Positions 1-9,900 of a stretch of DNA of 64,000 nucleotides are shown piece after piece. The notes under the pieces are model-generated. The model saw nothing but the letters and a program-made list of their open reading frames with translations. It searched no databases and was not told the DNA's origin. The DNA lies in contig CM060833.1 of NCBI GenBank assembly GCA_030762175.1, positions 160,677,501 through 160,741,500 on the forward strand. Reading direction: 5' to 3'. This DNA comes from Metallyticus violacea (Eukaryota > Arthropoda > Insecta > Mantodea > Metallyticidae). Position 1 is the first letter of the stretch; the number at the start of each line of letters is the position of its first letter. The position numbers and the translations under genes are program-made.

Positions 1-914
1 TAATAACTAAATACAATCGGTTAATATGCTGCAATGCTAACCACATTATAAGGAGATAAATAACATACAATGTATAACATCACAAAAATCCTAAATACAA
101 AAGTCCTAAAATCTGACCAATAATATATGGTCCAGCTTGACTGTTTACTTTGTATTGTCCAATGCCATTGCTATATATTTGTAATGCCATGGCATGCTTT
201 ACTTACATGTTTATTGATCATATTCATTCTTATTGCATTAAAATAAAATCCCATGTGTTGTATAGCATTCCCTATTAAATTGTCACACCTAATCATACAT
301 TCTTGAAGCAATTTAAAATGTTTGCAATATTATTCACTTTTTTAGTTTCAACGTTTATATATGAATTTGAAGCTAAGTCATAGTGATATTGATGGCAATT
401 AGCACAAAAAATATAGTGACTTCAGTTATTCCTGAAGATACCACCCTATCATATTTCATTTTAATTAGAGAAATCAGACTTCTTCTGAAAACCTGGAGAG
501 TGATTTCCCTTAAATGCATACCATATATAACAACTTAGCATCATTCAAAATTGGAAGACCAAGATTAAGGGGCTAGATGATGTCCGGCAGACTTATATAA
601 AACTGGTATAAAAGGTCATTTGGTTGGATGTCGATCCATAATGCCAAAGAAGATGATCATTCTAAATTAATTACCTTAAATATGTCCTGGTTTTTACCCT
701 AATTTTTCATCAAGTAATATCAACTTACTTTAACTTATAAAGTTTTGTATATATCAGTTAATACATAATTATCCATTTCCATTTATGCTCAATTTCATTC
801 CACTTTTCAAGAAACCATTTCCATTTCTCGTTGACTCTCCACAAGAATTCCTTTAGTGCCTTTATCTGACTTTGGTCTTCAAATATCTTTTTAAATACTT
901 CTTTCTTAAATTTA

Positions 915-1152
915 AATTTAATTTCGTGTCGGAACTAATACAGTGAAGCAATTAATATATTCTTAATTAGCTATTGAGTCGATTTAATACTCTTATGCTC
1001 CCTTACGAATGAATTATACAGAGCATATTTCACAGGCTTTTTCCAGTCAACTCACAGCTGATGATGTGGGCAAAAGCCTGTGAAACACATGTTCCATATA
1101 ATTCTTTGGTAAGTGAAGCATAAGAGTATTAAATTGACTCACTAATTTCTTC
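915..1152 (+). mobile_element. Hammerhead foldback inserted in the LINE
   Basis: Inverted arms: about 973-1040 reads as the reverse complement of about 1070-1145 (shared text such as AGAGTATTAAAT and GCATAAGAG). The left side extends to a TGTCGGAACTAATACAG end also seen at 63140-63155. The centre holds a hammerhead motif. Clean target-site duplications were not found. Probably an end-only PLE derivative. Confidence 0.6.
1052..1095 (+). ncRNA. Hammerhead ribozyme motif
   Basis: Core CTGATGA at 1058-1064, stem II TGTGGGC/AAAA/GCCTGT, core GAAAC at 1082-1086. Both conserved boxes are intact. The expected hexamer ACATGT at stem III is displaced by two bases (GAAACACATGTTC), so activity may be reduced. 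Confidence 0.65.
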
Positions 1153-2855
1153 TTGGTCTTATGATAATTCTTCTTAATCAACTCTTTCCTCCATTTTTTG
1201 TTACTTTGACATGCACATAATATATGTAAGACATCTAAATCTCTGCAAATGGGACAAAAATAATCTGCAATTCCTCACCTGCTCATCACTAATCATTATT
1301 AACTGAGATCAACCAGACCAACCCCACCTCTCTCTCTTTCACTACAGTTGTTGATATATTCTTCTCTTCTACAATCAAACTTTAGCTATTTATTATTTAG
1401 AAGAGATTTTTTCCTACCCATTTTCAGCATATGACAACTGTCTCTCCATATCTTCCAATCTCCACCTACTGCCTACCAAATTCCTCTGACATTGTTCATA
1501 CCTCCTATCCAGACCTTCATGCTATTTTTCTCCAATTGTTACATAAACTTACCCATCCATAAATCCCCTTGCCCCCTCCATATTGTTTCCTGAAACATTA
1601 AACACTTCCTTAAGATATTCTCCTCAGGTAATTGTTGCACCCTGAACCAGCATTTTGTGCCTCTCCATTACCGTTACTAAACCTCTGATACTGACTTTAT
1701 TACACTCTAATGTAGCATCTATATTTGCTGTATTTTGTGGGACACCCAATAAAACTTTACAGAACATTCTCAACAATACATTCATCTTCTCAGTTCTAAG
1801 TCCATTCCCCCTATTTCTAAATCACAAGACCACTTAGATTCCACTAAGGCAGCATATAACGTTTCAAGTCTAGGCATAACATATAAACATTTTAAAATCT
1901 ATACAATTTATAATTTATTGATAAATGTAAGAGAGGAATAAAAATAGAAAAAAAATGATAAAAATATAAACATTTCCCCATCTTTAATACCAGTTTATCC
2001 TTAGACAATACATATTGCTTTTGCTTCTTCCATCCCTCTGTACCACTTAACTTCATACACAGATATACAAAATATCTTAAAAGCTTGTAATTCCTTATCT
2101 GACATTATACATGTTTAATCATTCTTTAATTTATTGCCTTTTTTAAAAATCAATAATTTTCTCTTATTCTGATTCATCTTCAGCTCTCTCCTCATACAAT
2201 ATCTTTAAATTTTGTTAACCATATATTTTAGGCCTAATGCTGATATTGACCCTAGTTACAGATTGTCCAAATACAGGATTAGTTGAAAGTCTCACACTTC
2301 CTAAAGAACTTTTGAAGCATGTGGTTCAAAGGTATAAAACTGTATATGTAGGGATAGCAGTATACTGAGAACTGAAAACTGACTTTTTTAACTTTATAAT
2401 TTACCTGAAAGTATCTAAAACTCTCTTTATTTTAAATGGAATACTCAATCATATTTTTACATTTTTGAATAATATTCCCAAAAAGTGACTGCACTGGATA
2501 CTTCAGTACAAATTTATTGTTGCTAATGCAAGAAAACATATAAGTATAACAATTAATAAAATGCTTCTTTTATTTCCTGTGTCTTGTCACTAATAGTATA
2601 AATACTGTCCTTTGTCTATTACTGTGAAATCAAGTTTATTGATACAGAAACCTCTTATTTAAGGGATTAAATCTGACATCTATTATGTGTAATCTAATTC
2701 TACATACAACAGATAATATCGCAAAGAAATTTACTCATTTTAATTAATTAATTTACTCAAACTGTAAGCATAAAGGACTTATGAAGATCAGACTGCTCGG
2801 AAAGTGCAAGTGATGAGAATACTTTATTGGATGTTCTGCTCCATGTGCAAGAAAA

Positions 2856-2867
2856 TCCAAAGTTTTT
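2856..2867. repeat. Target-site duplication, left copy
   Basis: TCCAAAGTTTTT, repeated exactly at 4727-4738 on the other side of the PLE. Confidence 0.8.
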
Positions 2868-2921
2868 AACAAATTATTATTGAGGAAATCACTCAAATTT
2901 CACTAATTTAGTTCCACTTAC

Positions 2922-2962
2922 TTGGACATGTTTCAAAGGCGATTGCCTTCATCGTCAGCATG
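2922..2962 (-). ncRNA. Hammerhead ribozyme motif, PLE 3' end
   Basis: On the - strand: CTGACGA at 2958-2952, stem II AAGGC/AATC/GCCTT, GAAAC at 2934-2930, then ATGTCC. All core positions are intact. Stem III is the self-complementary ACATGT. Confidence 0.85.
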
Positions 2963-4066
2963 ATCCCAATGTCCGCTTCCCCGCGTGGTATTCAGATGTT
3001 GCTCCGTAGATTTTATGAACTTTGTGATAAGGTTGCTATTGTTTGGAAGATCAAAATTAACCAAATTTTCTTTGTTTTTATTTATGTATATATTTTCCCA
3101 CGCTGTCAATTCTATTGGTTTTTGAAGAGCTTTTAAGAGTTTTGGTACCTTTTGGAATTCGTGGTTTTTTTGCCAGAAATGGTCTGCCACTGCTGATTTT
3201 TCCATGTGTTTATATTTTACATGCTTCATGTGTTCCTTAAACCGTATGGAGATATTTCTTTTTGTTTTGCCTATATATTTCATGTTGCAATCTTTGCAAG
3301 CAATTTCATAAATGCCTGATTGTTTTTCTGGAGGAATTTTGTCTTTTGTGTTCGTTTTTAGGTTTTTTAAACTACATTTGTTTACTGGAGCCAAAATGAT
3401 GTTTGCCTGTTTAAAAATTTTTTGGAATTTTTGGTGTGCCCATGGGTGGAATGTGAATTTTTTATATATCTGATCCCCTTTGTAGCCTTTTAGTGTGGTG
3501 ATATCTTTTATTCGTTTTTTCTTTTTGAATTTTTCTATTTTCTTGTTGACCAGATCTGTTGTGTAACCATTTTTTTGTGCTATCTCTATGATTTTTTGGT
3601 ACTCCAATTTGTATTCTGTCTTGCTTATTGGAAGGTTTGTTAATCTGAATGTGAGGCTATTGATTATGGCATGTTTATGTTGTATTGGGTTGAGGCTGTT
3701 GTTTTTTATGTAATTATCTGTGTGGCTATCTTTTCTGAATATGCCAAATTCCAGTATATTGCCATTTTTTATAATTTTTATGTCCAAGAAAGGAAGAATC
3801 GTGTTGTTCTCCAATTCCATTGTAAATTTAACACTGCTGTCTTGCAGGTTGAGCAGTTTTATTGCATCCTCTTTCCAATTTTCATTTACTATTGCAAAGA
3901 CATCATCAACATAACGGTACCAACATTTGTATATATATGGAAAAGCCTCAATTATTTTTATTTCTAAAAAACTCATGTAGATATCTGCTAAGAATGGTGA
4001 TAATGGGTTTCCCATTGCTAGACCCTTATTTTGTGTGTAACTGTTGCCTCCAAATGTGAAGTACAA
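2933..4066 (-). CDS. PLE reverse transcriptase / GIY-YIG endonuclease, 5'-truncated
   Basis: A 377-residue open frame. RT palm motifs: GLAMGNPLSPFLADIYM at residues 16-32, then YRYVDDVFA around residue 51 with the catalytic DD, and FLDIKI around residue 93. The GIY-YIG nuclease follows: GIYEIACKDCNMKYIGK at about residues 251-267, RNISIRFKEHMKHV, then KSAVADHFW and WENIYINKNKENLVNF. The fingers and the first catalytic Asp are missing, because the frame begins at the inversion junction. The apparent Met is internal. The C-terminus runs into the ribozyme: the TGA stop at 2935-2933 overlaps GAAA. Confidence 0.9.
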   Translation of the reverse strand: MYFTFGGNSYTQNKGLAMGNPLSPFLADIYMSFLEIKIIEAFPYIYKCWYRYVDDVFAIVNENWKEDAIKLLNLQDSSVKFTMELENNTILPFLDIKIIKNGNILEFGIFRKDSHTDNYIKNNSLNPIQHKHAIINSLTFRLTNLPISKTEYKLEYQKIIEIAQKNGYTTDLVNKKIEKFKKKKRIKDITTLKGYKGDQIYKKFTFHPWAHQKFQKIFKQANIILAPVNKCSLKNLKTNTKDKIPPEKQSGIYEIACKDCNMKYIGKTKRNISIRFKEHMKHVKYKHMEKSAVADHFWQKNHEFQKVPKLLKALQKPIELTAWENIYINKNKENLVNFDLPNNSNLITKFIKSTEQHLNTTRGSGHWDHADDEGNRL

Positions 4067-4613
4067 AGGGGATCAGATATATAAAAAATTCACATTCCAC
4101 CCATGGGCACACCAAAAATTCCAAAAAATTTTTAAACAGGCAAACATCATTTTGGCTCCAGTAAACAAATGTAGTTTAAAAAACCTAAAAACGAACACAA
4201 AAGACAAAATTCCTCCAGAAAAACAATCAGGCATTTATGAAATTGCTTGCAAAGATTGCAACATGAAATATATAGGTAAAACAAAAAGAAATATCTCCAT
4301 ACGGTTTAAGGAACACATGAAGCATGTAAAATATAAACACATGGAAAAATCAGCAGTGGCAGACCATTTCTGGCAAAAAAACCACGAATTCCAAAAGGTA
4401 CCAAAACTCTTAAAAGCTCTTCAAAAACCAATAGAATTGACAGCGTGGGAAAATATATACATAAATAAAAACAAAGAAAATTTGGTTAATTTTGATCTTC
4501 CAAACAATAGCAACCTTATCACAAAGTTCATAAAATCTACGGAGCAACATCTGAATACCACGCGGGGAAGCGGACATTGGGATCATGCTGACGATGAAGG
4601 CAATCGCCTTTGA
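4062..4613 (+). pseudogene. Inverted second copy of the PLE thumb and GIY-YIG region
   Basis: It encodes YKGDQIYKKFTFHPWAH to DEGNRL without a stop, identical in sequence to the C-terminal half of the - strand copy. It lacks any RT catalytic core and is a by-product of the inverted insertion. A chimeric ATG at 4044 fuses it to eight antisense codons. Confidence 0.85.
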
Positions 4614-4626
4614 AACATGTCCAAGT
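4583..4626 (+). ncRNA. Hammerhead ribozyme motif, inverted PLE copy
   Basis: CTGACGA at 4588-4594, stem II AAGGC/AATC/GCCTT, GAAAC at 4612-4616, cleavage-type GTC after ACAT. It is the mirror of the motif at 2922-2962. The ORF stop TGA (4611-4613) shares bases with the core GAAA. Confidence 0.85.
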
Positions 4627-4726
4627 AAGTGGAACTAAATTAGTGAAATTTGAGTGATTTCCTCAATAATAATTTGTTATGTTATACTATATTTCACTGT
4701 GAAAATTCCCGCAATTCAAAAACTAC

Positions 4727-4738
4727 TCCAAAGTTTTT
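4727..4738. repeat. Target-site duplication, right copy
   Basis: TCCAAAGTTTTT, matching 2856-2867. The flanking bases differ, so the repeat is exactly 12 bp. Confidence 0.8.
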
Positions 4739-5139
4739 GCTACAAATTTGTCTTAGAATCAAATAAGCCAAAGTTCCATGATGAAAATCCTTAAAAGTTC
4801 TAAGCAACACCCTTATAAAATTCAATTTTAGCAGAAACTTTCAGAGAAGAATTCAGTTTTGTAAATTAGTGATGGAGCACATTAACAACAATCCAGTTTT
4901 CCTTAGACACGTATATTCTCAAATGAAGCCAATTCTGCCTGAATGAATTTGTCAACAGACACAATTGTCGATAGACGTAAATCCACAATGGATGGAGGAG
5001 GATCACATACAGTATTCGTAAACACTTAATGTTTAGGCTGGTATTGTTTGAGGACCTTTTTTCTGTAGAAAACTGCTAAATGTTATAGATATTTGGATTT
5101 GCTTCGAAATCAAGTATACTGGCTATCTGAAGATGTTTC

Positions 5140-5350
5140 CACATCCAGTCAACCATGGTCTACTCAGGGATGTCGTCTATTTCCAATAAGATGAAGCACC
5201 TGCTATTATGGACAGAATGTTTGTTAGCATTTAGTTTTTCCACAATGATGGATTGGTCACATAGAGTAACCGGCAAGATCTCCAGATTTGTCACCTTTGG
5301 ACTTCTTTTTGTGATGCCATTTGAAATCTAATATATCGAAAAAGAGCCAA
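5140..5350 (+). mobile_element. Mariner-like transposase fragment
   Basis: Frameshifted + strand text includes PARSPDLSPLDFFL and CHLKSNIS around 5270-5335, preceded by a decayed FQQDEAP block. This is the catalytic third-acidic-residue region (PARSPDLTPLDFFLWG) of the same mariner-like family as the element at 57.0-58.4 kb. No ends are visible. Confidence 0.6.
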
Positions 5351-6814
5351 CAACTGCCAGCAGCTAAGGGCTACAAGTTTGAACACATAATTTAGATATT
5401 GAGCTAGCTTTGTTTTGTTTTTGTTAAGGAAGAAGTATTTTATTATTCATTACACTTTTTTGATTTCTTGATTTAGCAATATATTTTGTACAGAAGCATC
5501 TAGTATGATACTTTTTAACAAGCTGTTAATGAGCATTATTCAAAAATGTAAAAATATATTGGGTATTCCATTTAAAATAAGAGAGTTTTAGTTACTTCCA
5601 GTTAAATTTTAAGTTGAAAAATACCAGTTTTGAGTTCTCATTATATTACTATCCCTTCATATTGAATTTCATACCACTGAACCACATGTTAGAGTTAGAG
5701 TTGGAAGTACTTCCATTTAAATCAGAAATAGAAGTTGGTAATATCATTTTTGAGTGCTCAGTATATAGCTATCCCCATATACTGAATTTCATGTGGCTAA
5801 ACCACATGCTTCAAAGATTATTTGGGTGATGCAGGACTTTAGTTAACTCTGTATATTAGATCAGGTATTTCAATATTATTAACTATTAGCATATGTATAT
5901 TCACCCATGTCATCTCTACCAGCATGTCAATAAACAAATTAAAAAAGACTGAACTCAGCTTCACCTCTGTCTAAGCACATGGCTTTGATTAATTTCCATA
6001 GCAACTTCATCACTATTACATCTTGTTAAAAAAAATTTGTGACTCTTGCAGAAGACTTATCATGCCTTTACTCATACCTTTCAAATATAATATATGCCAC
6101 AAAACCTTAATTAATACTATGATGTACTTTTTTAAAATCAATAAATATTGAATAGAACTTGCCTTATTTACTTACCAAATATTTATCAATTGTTGTTTTA
6201 ATTATCATTAGGTCCACAGTCCTCCTTTCCTTTCTAAATGCAAGTTAGAATTATTTCCGTCTTTTCAATTTTTAATCCTTTTGGCCATAATACTAATGAA
6301 ACATTGTTCCAAAATTAGACAAAAACGCAATGCCCATGTAATTATCTGGATGATCCACAGAGTTCCTTTATTAATAGGGATTTGTGAAAGTAGTATGCCA
6401 TTTTGCCCTTGGAATATCCTTGCTATCTTTAAAGGCCACACTAAAAATATTTTTTCTTGAGGGCATCAGCAAACTTTGAACAGATATACTAAAGCTGTTT
6501 CAAAATAGAGTGACTATGTCAAAAAATGAAGTACAAAATATTTCTATAAAAAGGTTATAAAATTCCTACAATTTAATAATTTCTTTCATATATTGCTTAA
6601 TTTTATTTTTATGCATCACTTTCCCTTCTCATTACTCATGTTTCTCTCCTCTTTATTCACTTTACCCTCAACTCTTTATTCACTTTACCCTCTATTAAAA
6701 GCATTATATTGCGTCCCTAAATGAGTCAAAAGTGATGTCACAGTAGCACTTTGTTTTTAAACTTTCCTTAATTTTCAATTTATGAAGTACTGAAGCACTT
6801 CTGTTACTTTACAG

Positions 6815-6974
6815 AATTTATTGGATCAAAACAGTGGTGTTTATGATGGTCCTACAATGTTTAAAGAAGATACTATTGAGATCAAGCTTTGTCATAGCTT
6901 GTTGCTGGGAGCAGTTGCTGTTACATTGGGCTGGAGTGGGCTGAGAAGTAGTTCTAACTTGGATATGCTTAGAG
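6815..6974 (+). CDS. FANCD2: FANCD2 exon with the LGWSG block
   Basis: Acceptor TTACTTTACAG ends at 6814 and donor GTAAGT starts at 6975. Only one frame is open. It reads from NLLDQNSGVYDG to VTLGWSGLRSSSNLDMLR and leaves one base (G) for the next exon. The LGWSG block matches the FGWSG segment of vertebrate FANCD2. Confidence 0.85.
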
Positions 6975-9900
6975 GTAAGTAGAAAACCAAGGTTACTATT
7001 TGATATTAGTCACCAGTAACATTTTATAGGTAACTGTCATGTAAAATATTTTAGCATAGTAGAAATTAGAAGGTTAAATAGGACTCTTAAGGCAAAAGAA
7101 TGTCATTTGACAAAAGTTGATCAACCATAACATTGGAACTAAGAGCTATTTAACATTAACTTGAATGTTAAGGGGTAGTCATTTTGAAATGATATATAAG
7201 GTGTTTTCCCCTAACCACATTTATTAACAATGTTATTAGCAGACTTTGACGAAGAAAATATTTTCAATACTTCAGACATAACTCTCGTTTTATATACCAC
7301 TTTTAATATATATGTGTTCTGTTGTTCTTTTATAGTGTTTGAATCAGGCATAATTACTATCATTTATTTGGTGATGTTCAGTCATTTACACGATCATCAT
7401 TTAGCAACTTATGATGTAGTCCTCCATTTGACTCTATGCCAAGCTGATCATTAAGAAACGATGTGGTAGAATAGAAAAAAGAGAATAATAGATACTTACC
7501 TGGTTAATCAGCTTGTTTTAGAAATTCCTTTGACCTTATTAAAAGCACAAGTACCATTTAATCATGTTGGCTATCACAGCATTCTCTACTGGTTGTTGTT
7601 GATTTTTTTTATTTATGGCTCTTTAATATCTCACTTCATCAGCATCCCATTCAATTCCGGGCTTGAAATGACTGACAAATTATGCTCAGAAGCTTCCTCT
7701 TTCAGGTTTGAGGTTCTTTTTTGTGCCCTAAATGTGCAACACAGGACCCATGTCTACTTCCCTTCCAAAGGTACATACTTAGGATTTTTATGCCCAAAAA
7801 ATCCATCTATCCTGCCCGGGTTTGAACCAACAATCTTGGGTTTAGAAGGCAAGTATGGTTACCATTACACTACCAGGATCATACTTAGGATTTTTATGCC
7901 CAAAAAATCCATTGATTCTGGCCGGTATTGAACCTGAGATCTTGGGTTTAGTTATGGTTACCACTTCATCACCAGGACCAATTTTTAGTGTCAGGCTCAG
8001 TGATGAATCCATATTTCAGCTCCTGTTATAATACTGGACAAAATATTATCTTCGGCCTCATAATGAGCAAGCTACTCAAGCAGATGATGGCTATCTGTTT
8101 TTGGATAATCAGTGAGAGTGCCTTGACCTTCCTCCTTGATCTTTTTGCCCAACAACTGACAATGGTAAATGCTGGGGAGGTACCCTAAACTTAGGCCTTA
8201 AACGTTTTCTACCTTCAAAAGAAGAATCTTCTTCCAGTTTATCATTTTATCTCATGTATCATCGGTGTCCACCACCTGAAGTGCCTCAGTAGTAAAAACA
8301 GATGTTAAACACTATTCCAAAAAAAATAAAGCTGACTGCTTTTTATTCAGCTTCATCTCTTGACACATATTTCCCACATCATTTGAATATTAGTGATAGT
8401 CTCATTCCCCCTCTCCCCAAAGTTTAATAGCTGCTGTTAGTTTGTGGTGCACATCACTTAGAAACTGTTTTCTCCATTTTAAAAGCTAACTGCATTACCA
8501 CCATGCAGCAGAAGAAGATGAAACTGCATGAAACAGTGTGCAAAGGTTCAAAGCTACTACAATAAAATATTTATTTTTCCAAAATAAACTGATCAAGGAA
8601 AAAATGTGAGAAGATATGTTCATTATTGTTGAACACTCCTCTAAGTAGCATATGTACAGAGCTGAGCAGTTGTATGCCATCTGTTATCTCAGCCTGCTTC
8701 CTCTTAACTCTGCCATTATGTTAACCAGGGTCCTGCAATGATTGGTTAATTATTGAGTTAAACATCTTGTGCAATGATGAATTGCATATGTAAGCATGCA
8801 ATGAATTCTTTCTCCCTTATTGAGTCAGCATCTGGAATCCCAAACAGTCCAAAAAGACAAAATGAGCTAACACAAAACACTAATCTGTTCTCAGATGGTC
8901 TGTGGGCCTTGGCCAGCAGGGTCACAGCAAAAGATGGAAGATCAGCATCTATCAGAGTGTTGGTTCAGAAAAGCTGTGACTACCTCATTAGCTATGCAAG
9001 CCGCACATTGTATCTGCCTGCAGCATGGAATTTAGTGCGTGCCATGCAAGTGTTGTGTAGTCATTGCCCATCTGAAGCAAAACCCAGGGAACAGCTAGGT
9101 AAGTGGTAATTTAAAAACTATTTATGGATTTTTGAATTCTGAAAATGAGAGAAAGCCTTTTAGTAAAAATGCATTTAAATGATATTATTTCAAAAGAGAA
9201 TTTTTCTTATTATATGCACATGCTGTTTTAAATATGTAGGGTTGAAAATGAACACATTTTATAATAGTAGATTATATTTAAGCCTTTAGAATATTTTCAA
9301 GAAAAATAATTCAAAATTCCCCCCAAAAATTATGTGTAACTGTAAGAAAAAAATGTATAGTTAATAATTTTTCCCTCTAAAACCATTCTTATTTATTAGC
9401 TGTATTAATTGAAAATTTGCATTAGACACAAACAATGGAAGTATGCATAATAATCAGCTTAAAACACTATTTTTCTTTTTATAGCTTTTAGCTTATTCTA
9501 GCTAAATAATTCACTGATTGGTCATACTACTTAGCTTCTATTGGTATGATTGGTGTTGTATAGGTGCTGATAATTCTCCTGCCATTCATTCTGTCAACTG
9601 CCTCAATATTAACTATCTTATACAATGCAATTTATAGAAGCTATATTTTCCAGGCTGTAAAGTCAGGCTCTTGGAGTTCCTCCCCTTTCTAGACATTTCA
9701 TCAGTGGCTATGACTGACATCTTCTCTGGCATGGTTGATGTTTTCAGATTACTCTTATAGTCATCTTGGCAGCAAATTTGTTCCAAATGCTCTGTGTTGC
9801 TATATTTATGGTAGAAGTGTCTTAGGAATGACAATTAACCTGCTGAATTGTTTTCCCTGATGCATTTGCACTATTGCTGCTCTTTGAACATATTCTCGCA

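Larger units (their letters stand above)
680..1850 (-). mobile_element. Non-LTR LINE 3' coding remnant, split by a foldback
   Basis: Read on the - strand, the remnant gives MFCKVLLGVPQNTANIDATL (the post-RT 'FCKKVLRVP..TANG' block), then, about 1330-1170, DYFCPICRDLDVLHILCAC, a Cys/His cluster typical of LINE C-termini. Beyond the foldback it gives LKEFLWRVNEKWKWFLEKW. Several stops and frameshifts make it dead. The same blocks occur in the LINE at 10.6-13.2 kb, so the two belong to one family. Confidence 0.6.
2868..4726 (-). mobile_element. Young Penelope-like element with head-to-head inverted partial copy
   Basis: A - strand PLE copy, 5'-truncated inside the reverse transcriptase (about 4065 down to 2868), is joined head to head to a + strand copy of its 3' part (about 4062-4726). 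The junction shares four bases (TACA). The arms 2888-3482 and 4066-4660 look near-identical: the two deduced peptides agree over all 185 or so shared residues, so the insertion is recent. A 12-bp duplication, TCCAAAGTTTTT, flanks the whole unit. Each arm ends in a hammerhead motif. 5' inverted partial copies are a known habit of Penelope elements. Confidence 0.9.

Noticed and set aside
3671..4059. Open frames on the + strand over the PLE reverse transcriptase
   Set aside because: Antisense shadows of the - strand RT with no family motif.
8774..8828. ATG codons upstream of the FANCD2 exon at 8829
   Set aside because: They lie before the acceptor site. The exon joins in phase to 6815-6974, so this is not a start.
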